NCBI GenBank assembly: GCA_965203605.1
Contig: OZ241902.1
Coordinates: forward strand, 4,836,001 to 4,900,000
Direction: 5' to 3'
From: JAPOUP01 sp965203605
GTDB lineage: Bacteria; Pseudomonadota; Alphaproteobacteria; Rhodobacterales; Rhodobacteraceae
Length of the DNA: 64,000 nt
Shown here: positions 7,080-14,541 of the stretch, piece by piece
Layout of the letters: each line of letters opens with the position of its first letter
Position numbering within the stretch: the first letter of the stretch is position 1
Translations under genes and position numbers: made by a program
The notes under the pieces: generated by a model
Databases searched by the model: none
What the model was told of the DNA's origin: nothing
The model's input: the letters and a program-made list of their open reading frames with translations, nothing else

Positions 7080-8757
7080 TTGTGGGATATGCGAATGCCG
7101 ACGCGGTTTCCTAGTGACGCGCAGCGTGCGCGGTACGGACGCTTCGATGGGGTTCCCAATCGGGCGCGGATCGCTCGATACTTCCACCTTGATGCGACTG
7201 ATCAGGAAATCATCGAGCAGTTGCGCGGCAGCCATAATCGTCTGGGTTTTGCTCTCCAACTCGGCATCGCCCGGTTCCTTGGGGTACTTCCAACCAGGTT
7301 TGATGATATTCCCAGTGTCGTGGTTGAAGCTGTGGCCGCACAACCCGGACTGACTACGGTGCCGTCTTTGACGGCCTATGCTTTTGGACGCCCCAGGAAA
7401 CGCCATGCGGCACTGATCCGGAAAGCCTACGGTTTCCGAGAACTGGCTGATGATGCCAGCGCCCGATTTCGTCTGACGCGCTGGCTTTATACGCTGTGTT
7501 GGTCTGGCGATGATCGGCCGAGTCTGCTGATTGACCGGGCCACTGCGTGGATGTTGGTACACAAGATACTGCTGCCTGGTATCAGCACTTTGGAGCGCCT
7601 TGTCGCCCGCATTCGTGATCGTGCACATCGGCAGTTGTGGGTTCGCCTGTCCGACGCGTTGTCGGATACGCAGCGGCAGAAAATCACCGCCTTGCCTGAT
7701 GGCGAAGGTGGGTCGCTGCGCAGGCTGGATTCTTTGCGGGCAGCGCCAGCAGGACGGGCTATGACGGAGTTGCAACGCCACTTTCATCGCATCGATGACA
7801 TCCGCACTTACGAACTGGCCCCACCATCGCCTGAAACTGTTCCGAATGCGCTCATTCGGCGTCTGGCCAAGATGGCTCGAACCATGCGGCCATCTGCCAT
7901 CTCGGTTGCTGAAGAGCCGCGCCGAACCGCGATTATAGCCGCCTTGTTTCACACGTTGGAAGCAGTTGCCATCGACGATGCCGTGGAGCTTTTTGATGCC
8001 CTGCTGGAGGATACGTTTCGAGATGCCAAGGCAGCCCGCAAGCGAAAGAGATTGCGCAGCTTGGGTGATCTGGACGCCGCTGCCCTGACCTTGCGCGACC
8101 TTGCCCGCCGCGTCATAACCGATGACGACGATGATACAGATCTGACTTTCCGGGCCTGGTGCAATGCCATCCACGGAGAATTGAATTATGCCACCCTCGT
8201 TGAAGCCGCCGACCGTGTTGATGCCTTGGCCAAACCGCCAGAAGACAAACCACTGGAAGAACTGATCGCAAAGTGGCGCACGACGTACACACTGTTTAGC
8301 AACCTCCTCGCACGGATGGAATTTGAAGCTTCGCCCAAGGGCCGGCCTGTCAAGGCGGCGGTCGATTTTCTTCGCGGCATCGAGAATTGGGCAAAAGCCG
8401 GTATGGACGATGCGCCGACTGAAATCCTCCGTGGCGCCTGGCGCAGATACGCGCTCGATACCAATGGAAAAGCCTCCGACAGCAAAGCTTACGTTTTTGC
8501 TGTATGCGAGGCTTGGCAAGGGGCGCTCAAGACCCGTGACATTTTCGTTCCCGCTGGCATGGGATTCGATGATCCCAGGCGGGGTCTGTTGAGCGGTGAA
8601 GCGTGGCAAGCGGTGAAGCCAACCACATGCCGCACACTTGAACGTTCGCCAAACGGGGAAACGGAACCCGCAACGCTCGCTGACCAGGCGGCGCGAACTG
8701 AAATCAAGGAGGGCAAACCACAGCTCGTTATCACACCGCTTGACCGCGAAGCCTCAC
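7080..8757 (+). pseudogene. tnpA: Tn3 transposase TnpA, N-terminal half
   Basis: About 560 residues that match the N-terminal domains of large Tn3-family transposases (DUF4158-type start MPTRFPSDAQRARYGRF, then SHNRLGFALQLGIARFLG and KRHAALIRKAYGFRE). They end at KPQLVITPLD, which in intact relatives runs straight into EEPxSLxxLR. Here CRISPR repeats begin 11 nt later, at 8758. The frame stays open through most of the array, because repeat plus spacer is 66 nt, and stops at 8957. The catalytic DDE domain is missing; it lies at 21325-22658 on the other strand. Not functional as it stands. Confidence 0.85.
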
Positions 8758-9058
8758 GTTGCGGCTGGACCCCGAATTCTGAACAGCTACAATTGGCGCG
8801 AGCGGATACAGGAATGAACCCAGGTTGCGGCTGGACCCCGAATTCTGAACAGCTACAATCGTGCGGAGCGTCTCCACGTCGCCACGTGAGTTGCGGCTGG
8901 ACCCCGAATTCTGAACAGCTACAATTAAGCTCAGCCACCACCATCTGGACGGTCTAGTTGCGGCTGGACCCCGAATTCTGAACAGCTACAATCCTGGCCG
9001 ATGATGACTGGCTGTATTTCGCGTTGCGGCTGGACCCCGAATTCTGAACAGCTACAAT
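8758..9058 (+). CRISPR. Type II-C CRISPR array A (5 repeats, 4 spacers)
   Basis: Five identical 36-nt repeats at 8758-8793, 8824-8859, 8890-8925, 8957-8992 and 9023-9058, with spacers of 30, 30, 31 and 30 nt. The repeat starts GTTGCGGCTGGACC and ends CAGCTACAAT, closely like the Neisseria II-C repeat (GTTG... to ...GCTACAAT), so crRNAs should be read on the plus strand. As in Neisseria, each repeat carries promoter-like elements: TGGACC, 16 nt, TACAAT at its 3' end. The array lies 74 nt from the end of cas2 and abuts the split Tn3 transposase on its other side. No spacer obviously matches this window by eye. Confidence 0.97.
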
Positions 9059-9132
9059 TCGACCGCCCTGCAAGTTGCTGATTTTCAAGCGACCTGCAGG
9101 GCTTTCACCGATATAAATCCGAACGAACTGGA

Positions 9133-9468
9133 TCAAAACAGCACCAGTTGTTCCGGATTTTTTCGGGCCGACAGCCGACCCTGACCCGAAAAGTGCACGA
9201 TATCCCGATACTGCCGATCGGTAAAACCCAGTATCTGTACATCACCCTGCCCCGGCAGATTACGCTCTATTCGCTTCAAGCGCGTCGAGAAGGCCGCCCT
9301 CCCGTTGACAAACCGGGCGTAGACGGAAAACTGGCTGCGCTCAAAACCTTCATCCAGAAGGAAATTCCGGAAAGCTGTCGCAGCCTTACGCTGTGTCCTG
9401 GTATCGGTTGGCAGGTCAAACATCACCAAGATCCACATGAGGCGATACCCTGAGAGATGCGTACTCAT
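9133..9468 (-). CDS. cas2: CRISPR-associated endoribonuclease/integration factor Cas2
   Basis: 111 residues with the Cas2 ferredoxin-like fold pattern: YRLMWILVMFDLPTDTRTQRK (first strand and conserved Asp), AFRNFLLDEGFERSQFSVYARFVNGR, VQILGFTDRQY near the C-terminus. It forms the Cas1-Cas2 complex that inserts new spacers; Cas2 is the central dimer of the complex. Its ATG overlaps the cas1 stop (ATGA at 9465-9468), so the two are translationally coupled. It is the last gene before the array. Confidence 0.96.
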   Translation of the reverse strand: MSTHLSGYRLMWILVMFDLPTDTRTQRKAATAFRNFLLDEGFERSQFSVYARFVNGRAAFSTRLKRIERNLPGQGDVQILGFTDRQYRDIVHFSGQGRLSARKNPEQLVLF

Positions 9469-10376
9469 GCTCCGAGTGCCGCGAACGTGAGTGGGTCAGG
9501 TGGTCGAGGCAAAGCCAGCGACACAGTGTTGGCCTCGAAGCTCTGACCCAGAGATGTGGCGAGCTTGATCAGTGCGACAGAGACGGGAGTGACACCATCG
9601 CCCAAGGGCAGATCGGTCGCGATCAGGCGCACCAACGCCTGTTTGGCGGTTGTGTCAACCGCTGGTCCATTATTGCATCCAAGGTTCCGGACAGCACAGT
9701 CAACAAGCGGTCGGAACGGCTCCATCAGATCATCTGCCAGAGCGAAAGCGTTGCTGCGATTTGAATGGTGCAAACTGACTGTTGGATGGAGGCCAGCGGC
9801 GACGACTGCCCGTGCGGCCGCAGTCCTGAGTATGGTGTATCCGTAGTTCAGGAGAGAGTTGAGGCCAGGTTCAGCAGTGTCCCGGCAAAAGCCCTCACCC
9901 ATCATCATCGGCCAGTAAACCCGTGCCGCCTGAGCTTCGACATTCCTTCTGTCACCTGAAGTAACCTTGCGTACAAGCATCCGAACCGGCGCGGATGGCT
10001 GGCCGACGGCGTCCAATGCCGCGGCCTGCATCCCGATCTTTGCCATGACGATGAATTTCCAAGCCTGCTTTCGGAACGGAACCTTCGATTCCCACTGGGC
10101 ACGGAGTCTCGCTCCTTGGGCATGATGCCCATGAAGGGGCATCAGAACAGATGTGGGCACATGGTTAACTCCGCAAAGAACAACCGGTGCCCCCCTATCG
10201 GCCAGTTCCGTCAGCAAGGATGCGGACCATGTCGTGCCATGTGCATGGACGATGACACCGGCAATCTGGTCCAGCTGGGTGCGTCCGATTTCCGTTCCTT
10301 TTTCGGAAACCTTCATGAATCCCCGATCACGCGACAGGTGCCGCCCATCGGTCTCTATATCAATGATCTGGTCCAT
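9465..10376 (-). CDS. cas1: Type II Cas1 integrase
   Basis: 303 residues. The start at 10376 (MDQIIDIETDGRHLSRDRGF) was chosen over an upstream one at 10478 because it matches the family N-terminus, does not overlap cas9 and has GGAAG placed before it. The C-terminal helical catalytic domain shows GEGFCRDTAEPGLNSLLNYGY (metal-binding Glu), HHSNRSNAFALADDLMEPF (His and Asp/Glu) in the order usual for subtype II. It integrates spacers with Cas2; no csn2 or cas4 is present, as expected for II-C. It lies 55 nt after cas9 on the same strand. Confidence 0.96.
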   Translation of the reverse strand: MDQIIDIETDGRHLSRDRGFMKVSEKGTEIGRTQLDQIAGVIVHAHGTTWSASLLTELADRGAPVVLCGVNHVPTSVLMPLHGHHAQGARLRAQWESKVPFRKQAWKFIVMAKIGMQAAALDAVGQPSAPVRMLVRKVTSGDRRNVEAQAARVYWPMMMGEGFCRDTAEPGLNSLLNYGYTILRTAAARAVVAAGLHPTVSLHHSNRSNAFALADDLMEPFRPLVDCAVRNLGCNNGPAVDTTAKQALVRLIATDLPLGDGVTPVSVALIKLATSLGQSFEANTVSLALPRPPDPLTFAALGA

Positions 10377-10431
10377 ACGACATTCTTCCAAGCACTTGGA
10401 AGAATAACATATTTCTTGATGCAATCGAGTC

Positions 10432-13400
10432 TCAGCCTTGGTCCAGAGGTCCAGGATCCCGGATTCGGCCGATTTCATCCACCCAAACGCGTCGTGCCCG
10501 CGCCTGCTTCAGCGACCGGGGCCGGAGGCGAATATACATATCTTCCCCCTGTTTCCGATATCGGCCCGATGCATTCGCTTCGTTGTGCGGAACAAGTTCG
10601 ATGCCGCCATTTCCATCGAATTTCTCGACGGTGGCGATGACCTGTCCGAACTTACTCCGCTCCAGAAGCACCATGTCGTTTTTATGCAGCCGCATGAGCT
10701 TTTTGGCCGCCGGATGAGGACGTGGTTTCCCATCCTGATGTGCTTCGAACGTTGAGATCACCTGATGCGTCCAGATTCCATCGGGGAGGCACCAGACCTC
10801 GTAGCAGTGGTTGCTGTCCGGTTTGTAGCCCTTGTACGCTTTCCCGTCCTGGCCAGCGATTTCGATCACGTTCACCGCATCGATCAGGCGGACACGCCGG
10901 ATGCCCCGATACGGGCCTGGAAGGTCACGGTAGGCCAGAAGTTCCTTGGTGAACACCTTTCCGCTGGTGCCGCTCGTGATGCGCTTAAGTTCGTGCCGTA
11001 GCTTGGGATCGCGGATCTTGTCCAGCAGCGCCGGGGTTAAACTTTCAAGCGGCCTGCGGGTGACAACCAGAGGCACACCCGCGCGGGAGCATCCTGTCAG
11101 CCCATACGCTGTATCGTTGTGCAGCTGTCCAGATGTACTGTCGCGACCTCTGCGGCCGTGATCGGTCCGGTGGCTGACGATGATCCTGTCCAGCTGTCGC
11201 TCAACCTCACACCGGAATCCCTTCCAGGGTTCTGGCGTGTCCCGCGCAACTTTTTCAGCCGAATCCCCCCGCTCTTCCTGCTCGGACGCGGCGGTGGCGA
11301 TCCGCTTGACAAGGCCGCGGTCTATGGCCCCAATCACGGCGGCGTCAATGGCATGATGACGGTGGTCGGTGCGGTTCTTGACTTTCCCGGCACCCTTGTT
11401 GTGATCGGATAGAAGCGAATTCAGCCCCCAGTGGCGACGGAGCATTTCCGTCAGCTTCCCGGGCACGACCCAAACGTGCCCACTGTCAGCGTAAAGCGCT
11501 TCGAGATAGGCTTTTGCGATACGGGAAAGATACTGGGTATCGACGATGGCTCGTGCAAGAAAATCGCGCTCGCCCTCGAAACGCTCCATCGCGTCAGAAG
11601 CGAAGCGCCAGCGCTTATTCTCGGGAAGATGCCTGAGATTGGCTGTGATCGTCTCCCAACGTGGTTTTTCCCCCCAGATCTCCCAAGGTGTACAGTTTCT
11701 TTTCTCCCGATTGGCCTCGCGCAGGCACAGGGTGCGGTTTGCGAAACTGTCGTCGAGCGTGCGCGAGTAGGGCAGGATGTGATCGACATCACAGGAGCCG
11801 TCAAATAGCATCGACGCACAAATCCTCTCGCCAGTATAGGGACAGAAACGTCGCATGGGATCTTCTCCCAGTTCCTCCCAGAGACGGATGATCATCCGGT
11901 TGGCTCCGGTATCGGGCTGGCACAGCTCTTCCAGTTTCTCACTTCGTTTTCTGGCGGCTTCCGTCGCCGCTTTCAGGTTGCTCTGCCTCGCTTTTCGCTG
12001 CTGCTCCGACTGCTTCAGTTCCCGCGCCAGTTCCACAACCATCTGGTCGGGCTTCCCATATGTGTTGACGATCATGTTCACCAGACGCCGGAGCTGGTTG
12101 AGCCCGATATGCACCGTGGGGTTCGTGATCCGTCCATACCGCTCCACATCGTCATCGATTGGATCGTAGGTGCCGGGAATGACGTGCCGTTCCAGAAGAG
12201 CGCCGTAATAGGGCAGTGGCCATTGCCAGTCCGCGGCATCCGTTGGACGGGTCGCGGGATCATCCAGAACCTCGCCGGTGCGTCCGTAGGAATGATGCCA
12301 TCCAACGGCGGCGACGGCCTGCGCATAGGTGCGGGGACCACCGGTCTCAGGCTCGGGGCATTGCAGCGAGGTCAGGATTTTTTGGGTCGCGATCTCGCCC
12401 AGCCGACCATGACCTTGGGGGAGCTGATGCTGTGCGTCGGCCGTATGCTCGGCCCGGCTGCGGTTCAGACCATGACATTTCATCAGCCAGTCAACGACTT
12501 CCGAACGGTCAGCACCTGACTCAACACCTCGGATGCGGCACACGATCTCCCATTGACCCTCCATATCCAGCGTCGACCAGCGCGGACCAAACCGGTCGGG
12601 ATGCGATAGGATCGCACGAACTGGATCGCAGGATATCGCGCTGCGGTTGTCCGATTCCAGCGTGAAACGCTCACCATCCCGCAGGTTGAGGGTTCTGGCC
12701 AAAGCCGCGAGCCTGAGGGACATGGAACCGGGCGATTTCGTCGGTGCCCTGTTGTCAAGCGCATGGATTATCCTGTCACGCTGCTCGATCGTAAGTGGTC
12801 GCCCTCGACGTCCATCCTCCATGATCCGTAATTGGTTGACGGTCTCATAGATGATCCTGCGCTGCGTCAGCGGATGAGCTTTTGGCAATCGCTCTTCGTT
12901 ACGCGGAACTCCATGGTGACCCGCGAAGAGGCACAACCCCACCTTTGGTCCTTTTAGCGGGCGCTGATGGAAGATCGTTTCGAAGAGGCTGTCATGGAGA
13001 TCTTCGGTCAGAACTTCCGGATGATGCAGTTCTCTCTGTTTCAACCAGATCTTCTTGAATTCCTGCTCCAGATGGCTGCGATCAGGATAGAATTCGTATC
13101 TGGTGTCATCCTTCCCATTACCATCATGATGCGTCACCGTCAGGCGTGTCCGAACGGATGGTGTCCTGCGATCATCCTTGCGGCTTCCGTTTTTGTTGGT
13201 TCTGGGTTCGGTCGCGGGTTTCTCGGGTCTATCCTGTCGACGCATATGCAGGAACTCGCCATATGTGCGCGCACCCACCGCCATCATCTCCTGATCGAGC
13301 CTCGCCGTCGCTTCCTTTATCTTGCCACCCTCATTATTGCCCCGATCGGTCTTGCGGTTGGATTTGAATCCCCGGCGCTGGTTGATGTGGAACAGCACGC

Positions 13401-13752
13401 GTCCCAGATGTGTGAGCGGGATTTTATCCTCTAGCGCCTGCACCCGCAGGGCGTATGGGTCGAGCTTTTCGAGTTTCTTGGCCTCTTCGGGATTGGCGGG
13501 CATCAACCCCGCCTCAGCCAGTTTCCGCATCAACGCGGCGCGGCGCCGTAGATATCTGTCGCGGCGCCTTCGCATGGCCCGTGCCGCACGGCGGTCCACC
13601 GCTCGCGAACTGCCGGATTTCGGGTCGCGACCGTCGGAGAAGATACGAACACCCCCTTCAAGCACACCGGTGATCCGGCTTCCATCGGTCGCATAAAGCC
13701 ACCAGCCAATTGAATTGGTGCCAATGTCGAGGCCAAGGCGGGTTGTGGTCAT
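10432..13752 (-). CDS. cas9: Type II-C Cas9 nuclease
   Basis: 1106 residues, compact as in II-C. RuvC-I is at the N-terminus (LGLDIGTNSIGWW, catalytic Asp), with an Arg-rich bridge helix next (RRAARAMRRRRDRYLRRR). RuvC-II is MVVELARELKQS (Glu). HNH is CDVDHILPYSRTLDDSFANRTL (His and Asn). RuvC-III is HHAIDAAVIGA (His, Asp). All catalytic residues are in place and the frame is intact, so the enzyme should cut dsDNA with a crRNA:tracrRNA duplex. The C-terminal ~250 residues hold the PAM-interacting part. Start ATG at 13752; a weak promoter candidate (TTGCAT, 17 nt, AAGAAT) lies about 45 nt upstream. Confidence 0.97.
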   Translation of the reverse strand: MTTTRLGLDIGTNSIGWWLYATDGSRITGVLEGGVRIFSDGRDPKSGSSRAVDRRAARAMRRRRDRYLRRRAALMRKLAEAGLMPANPEEAKKLEKLDPYALRVQALEDKIPLTHLGRVLFHINQRRGFKSNRKTDRGNNEGGKIKEATARLDQEMMAVGARTYGEFLHMRRQDRPEKPATEPRTNKNGSRKDDRRTPSVRTRLTVTHHDGNGKDDTRYEFYPDRSHLEQEFKKIWLKQRELHHPEVLTEDLHDSLFETIFHQRPLKGPKVGLCLFAGHHGVPRNEERLPKAHPLTQRRIIYETVNQLRIMEDGRRGRPLTIEQRDRIIHALDNRAPTKSPGSMSLRLAALARTLNLRDGERFTLESDNRSAISCDPVRAILSHPDRFGPRWSTLDMEGQWEIVCRIRGVESGADRSEVVDWLMKCHGLNRSRAEHTADAQHQLPQGHGRLGEIATQKILTSLQCPEPETGGPRTYAQAVAAVGWHHSYGRTGEVLDDPATRPTDAADWQWPLPYYGALLERHVIPGTYDPIDDDVERYGRITNPTVHIGLNQLRRLVNMIVNTYGKPDQMVVELARELKQSEQQRKARQSNLKAATEAARKRSEKLEELCQPDTGANRMIIRLWEELGEDPMRRFCPYTGERICASMLFDGSCDVDHILPYSRTLDDSFANRTLCLREANREKRNCTPWEIWGEKPRWETITANLRHLPENKRWRFASDAMERFEGERDFLARAIVDTQYLSRIAKAYLEALYADSGHVWVVPGKLTEMLRRHWGLNSLLSDHNKGAGKVKNRTDHRHHAIDAAVIGAIDRGLVKRIATAASEQEERGDSAEKVARDTPEPWKGFRCEVERQLDRIIVSHRTDHGRRGRDSTSGQLHNDTAYGLTGCSRAGVPLVVTRRPLESLTPALLDKIRDPKLRHELKRITSGTSGKVFTKELLAYRDLPGPYRGIRRVRLIDAVNVIEIAGQDGKAYKGYKPDSNHCYEVWCLPDGIWTHQVISTFEAHQDGKPRPHPAAKKLMRLHKNDMVLLERSKFGQVIATVEKFDGNGGIELVPHNEANASGRYRKQGEDMYIRLRPRSLKQARARRVWVDEIGRIRDPGPLDQG

Positions 13753-13996
13753 CTTTTCGAATTCTAAGGTTTCTTTAGGGATTTACATTCTTGCGCAACC
13801 GACCCGTTTATGCAAGTGTCTTGGTGCAGCTGAATGGAATTAGGTTGCCGATGGGGAAATCCGGCATCCAAACCCGGAATGTCCTCATCGGCTCTGCAAA
13901 GTGTGTCTCGCAGATATGCCTAGCTCCAGATGGTTCCGGTGTCCATAACCGGAACCGCCGCTGGGCCATAAAGATGCCTTTTGCCAAGGTTTCTTT
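13753..13996. other. cas9-tracrRNA intergenic region with short direct repeats and hairpin
   Basis: Holds the direct repeat AAGGTTTCTTT at 13766-13776 and 13986-13996. The first copy is preceded by CGAATTCT, an 8-mer also found in the CRISPR repeat. A perfect 9-bp hairpin lies at 13932-13956 (GGTTCCGGT / ACCGGAACC, 7-nt loop) without a T-run. No gene is visible here. Confidence 0.5.
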
Positions 13997-14004
13997 GTTG
14001 CGGC

Positions 14005-14033
14005 TTGACCATGGGCATGGAATCGTCGATACT
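14005..14033 (+). promoter_or_regulatory. tracrRNA promoter, resembling a degenerate CRISPR repeat
   Basis: TTGACC (14005-14010), 17 nt, GATACT (14028-14033), with a start expected near 14040. The 14 nt from 13997 (GTTGCGGCTTGACC) match the first 14 of the CRISPR repeat with one change, which turns the repeat's TGGACC into the better -35 TTGACC. Confidence 0.7.
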
Positions 14034-14039
14034 GATGAA

Positions 14040-14118
14040 GTTCAGAATTCGCGGTCGAGCCGTTAACAAGCATTCGATTGCACCACATCAGGACGCGGGC
14101 CACGGCCCGCGTTTTCCG
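14040..14118 (+). ncRNA. tracrRNA candidate
   Basis: The first 28 nt (GTTCAGAATTCG... to ...AGCCGTTAAC, 14040-14067) are the reverse complement of the first 27 nt of the CRISPR repeat with three mismatches and one inserted T, so they can act as anti-repeat. Then come a short region with a small GCA/TGC hairpin (about 14070-14081) and an intrinsic terminator at 14093-14115. A promoter lies directly upstream. The position beside cas9, transcribed divergently from it, is common for II-C loci. The length of ~75-80 nt is a little short but workable. Confidence 0.82.
14093..14115 (+). terminator. Intrinsic terminator of tracrRNA
   Basis: Stem ACGCGGGC / GCCCGCGT with a CACG loop, followed by a T-run (TTTT at 14112-14115). 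Confidence 0.8.
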
Positions 14119-14162
14119 TCCTCCGTCTTTTCCCTGGTCACCGTTTCGCCCTGAAATGCTGT

Positions 14163-14541
14163 CGGACTCAGTCCACCGGGTCCATATCCCTGATGTGCGC
14201 CCTGCCCTTCTTGACGAAGAGCAGGTCGAGCGCTTCCTCCAGTAGCGCCTGAACGGTCGTATCCTCCTCGGCGGCGATGATGCGCAGTTGCCGGGCGACC
14301 TTCGGGGCGAAGTGGCCGGCGACCAGTTTGGTGCCGACACGGGACGGACGTTGGGGTTTGGGTTTCCGTGCAGCGTGCGCAGATCCACGAGGCTGCGGGG
14401 AGGGGGCATCCACGGCAACAGGTTTCCCAGGTGCGGACCCATCCTTCGGTACGGCACGGTTGACGGCCGCGAGCAGTGCGTTCGGCTTCCTGGCCTGTGA
14501 TCCCATCCCTATTGCCCTCCTGCGTGTATACATATATACGT
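14163..14541 (-). repeat. Duplicate of the partition cassette (continues at 16045-16178)
   Basis: Matches 4955-5331 in direct orientation apart from a small change next to the IS. The match resumes after the IS at 16045 and ends near 16178, inside parA codons for GIELCPVRIG. In total about 510 bp are duplicated. Confidence 0.8.
14168..14506 (-). CDS. RHH partition partner, duplicate copy
   Basis: By eye the same as the gene at 4957-5295 (112 aa, start MGSQARKPNALL at 14506, AGGAGG upstream). The duplicated block starts near 14163 and runs on into the parA tail, but the IS at 14542-16044 now separates the gene from that tail. The parA-side promoter is therefore lost; transcription would have to come from the IS. 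If expressed, it would bind the same sites as the first copy. Confidence 0.65.
   Translation of the reverse strand: MGSQARKPNALLAAVNRAVPKDGSAPGKPVAVDAPSPQPRGSAHAARKPKPQRPSRVGTKLVAGHFAPKVARQLRIIAAEEDTTVQALLEEALDLLFVKKGRAHIRDMDPVD

Larger units (their letters stand above)
6426..8757 (+). mobile_element. Tn3-family transposon, left fragment
   Basis: Divergent tnpR and tnpA with a res-like region between them, the layout of the Tn3 subgroup. No GGGG-type terminal repeat is visible at the left end, so that end is deleted. The right side stops at the first CRISPR repeat. The other half of tnpA and a transposon end are at 21304-22658. Confidence 0.7.

Noticed and set aside
6963..8609. Long minus-strand frame (about 548 codons)
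   Set aside because: It lies antisense to tnpA-N, whose plus-strand product matches the Tn3 transposase family throughout; the minus-strand product resembles nothing.
10377..10478. Longer N-terminus for Cas1 (start at 10478)
   Set aside because: It would overlap the end of cas9 by 47 nt and adds residues unlike Cas1; the ATG at 10376 has a good ribosome site.
13905..14010. A minus-strand tracrRNA beginning at GGTCAAGCCGCAAC with the hairpin at 13932-13956
   Set aside because: Its match to the repeat is only 14 nt and the hairpin has no T-run. The plus-strand candidate at 14040 has a longer anti-repeat, a promoter and a true terminator, and explains the 14-nt match as part of that promoter.
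13997..14090. A natural single-guide RNA on the minus strand (degenerate repeat followed by anti-repeat)
   Set aside because: The two pieces occur in that order, but there is no minus-strand promoter, no terminator and no visible match of the upstream 20 nt to the cas9 promoter. Simpler reading: promoter plus anti-repeat on the plus strand.
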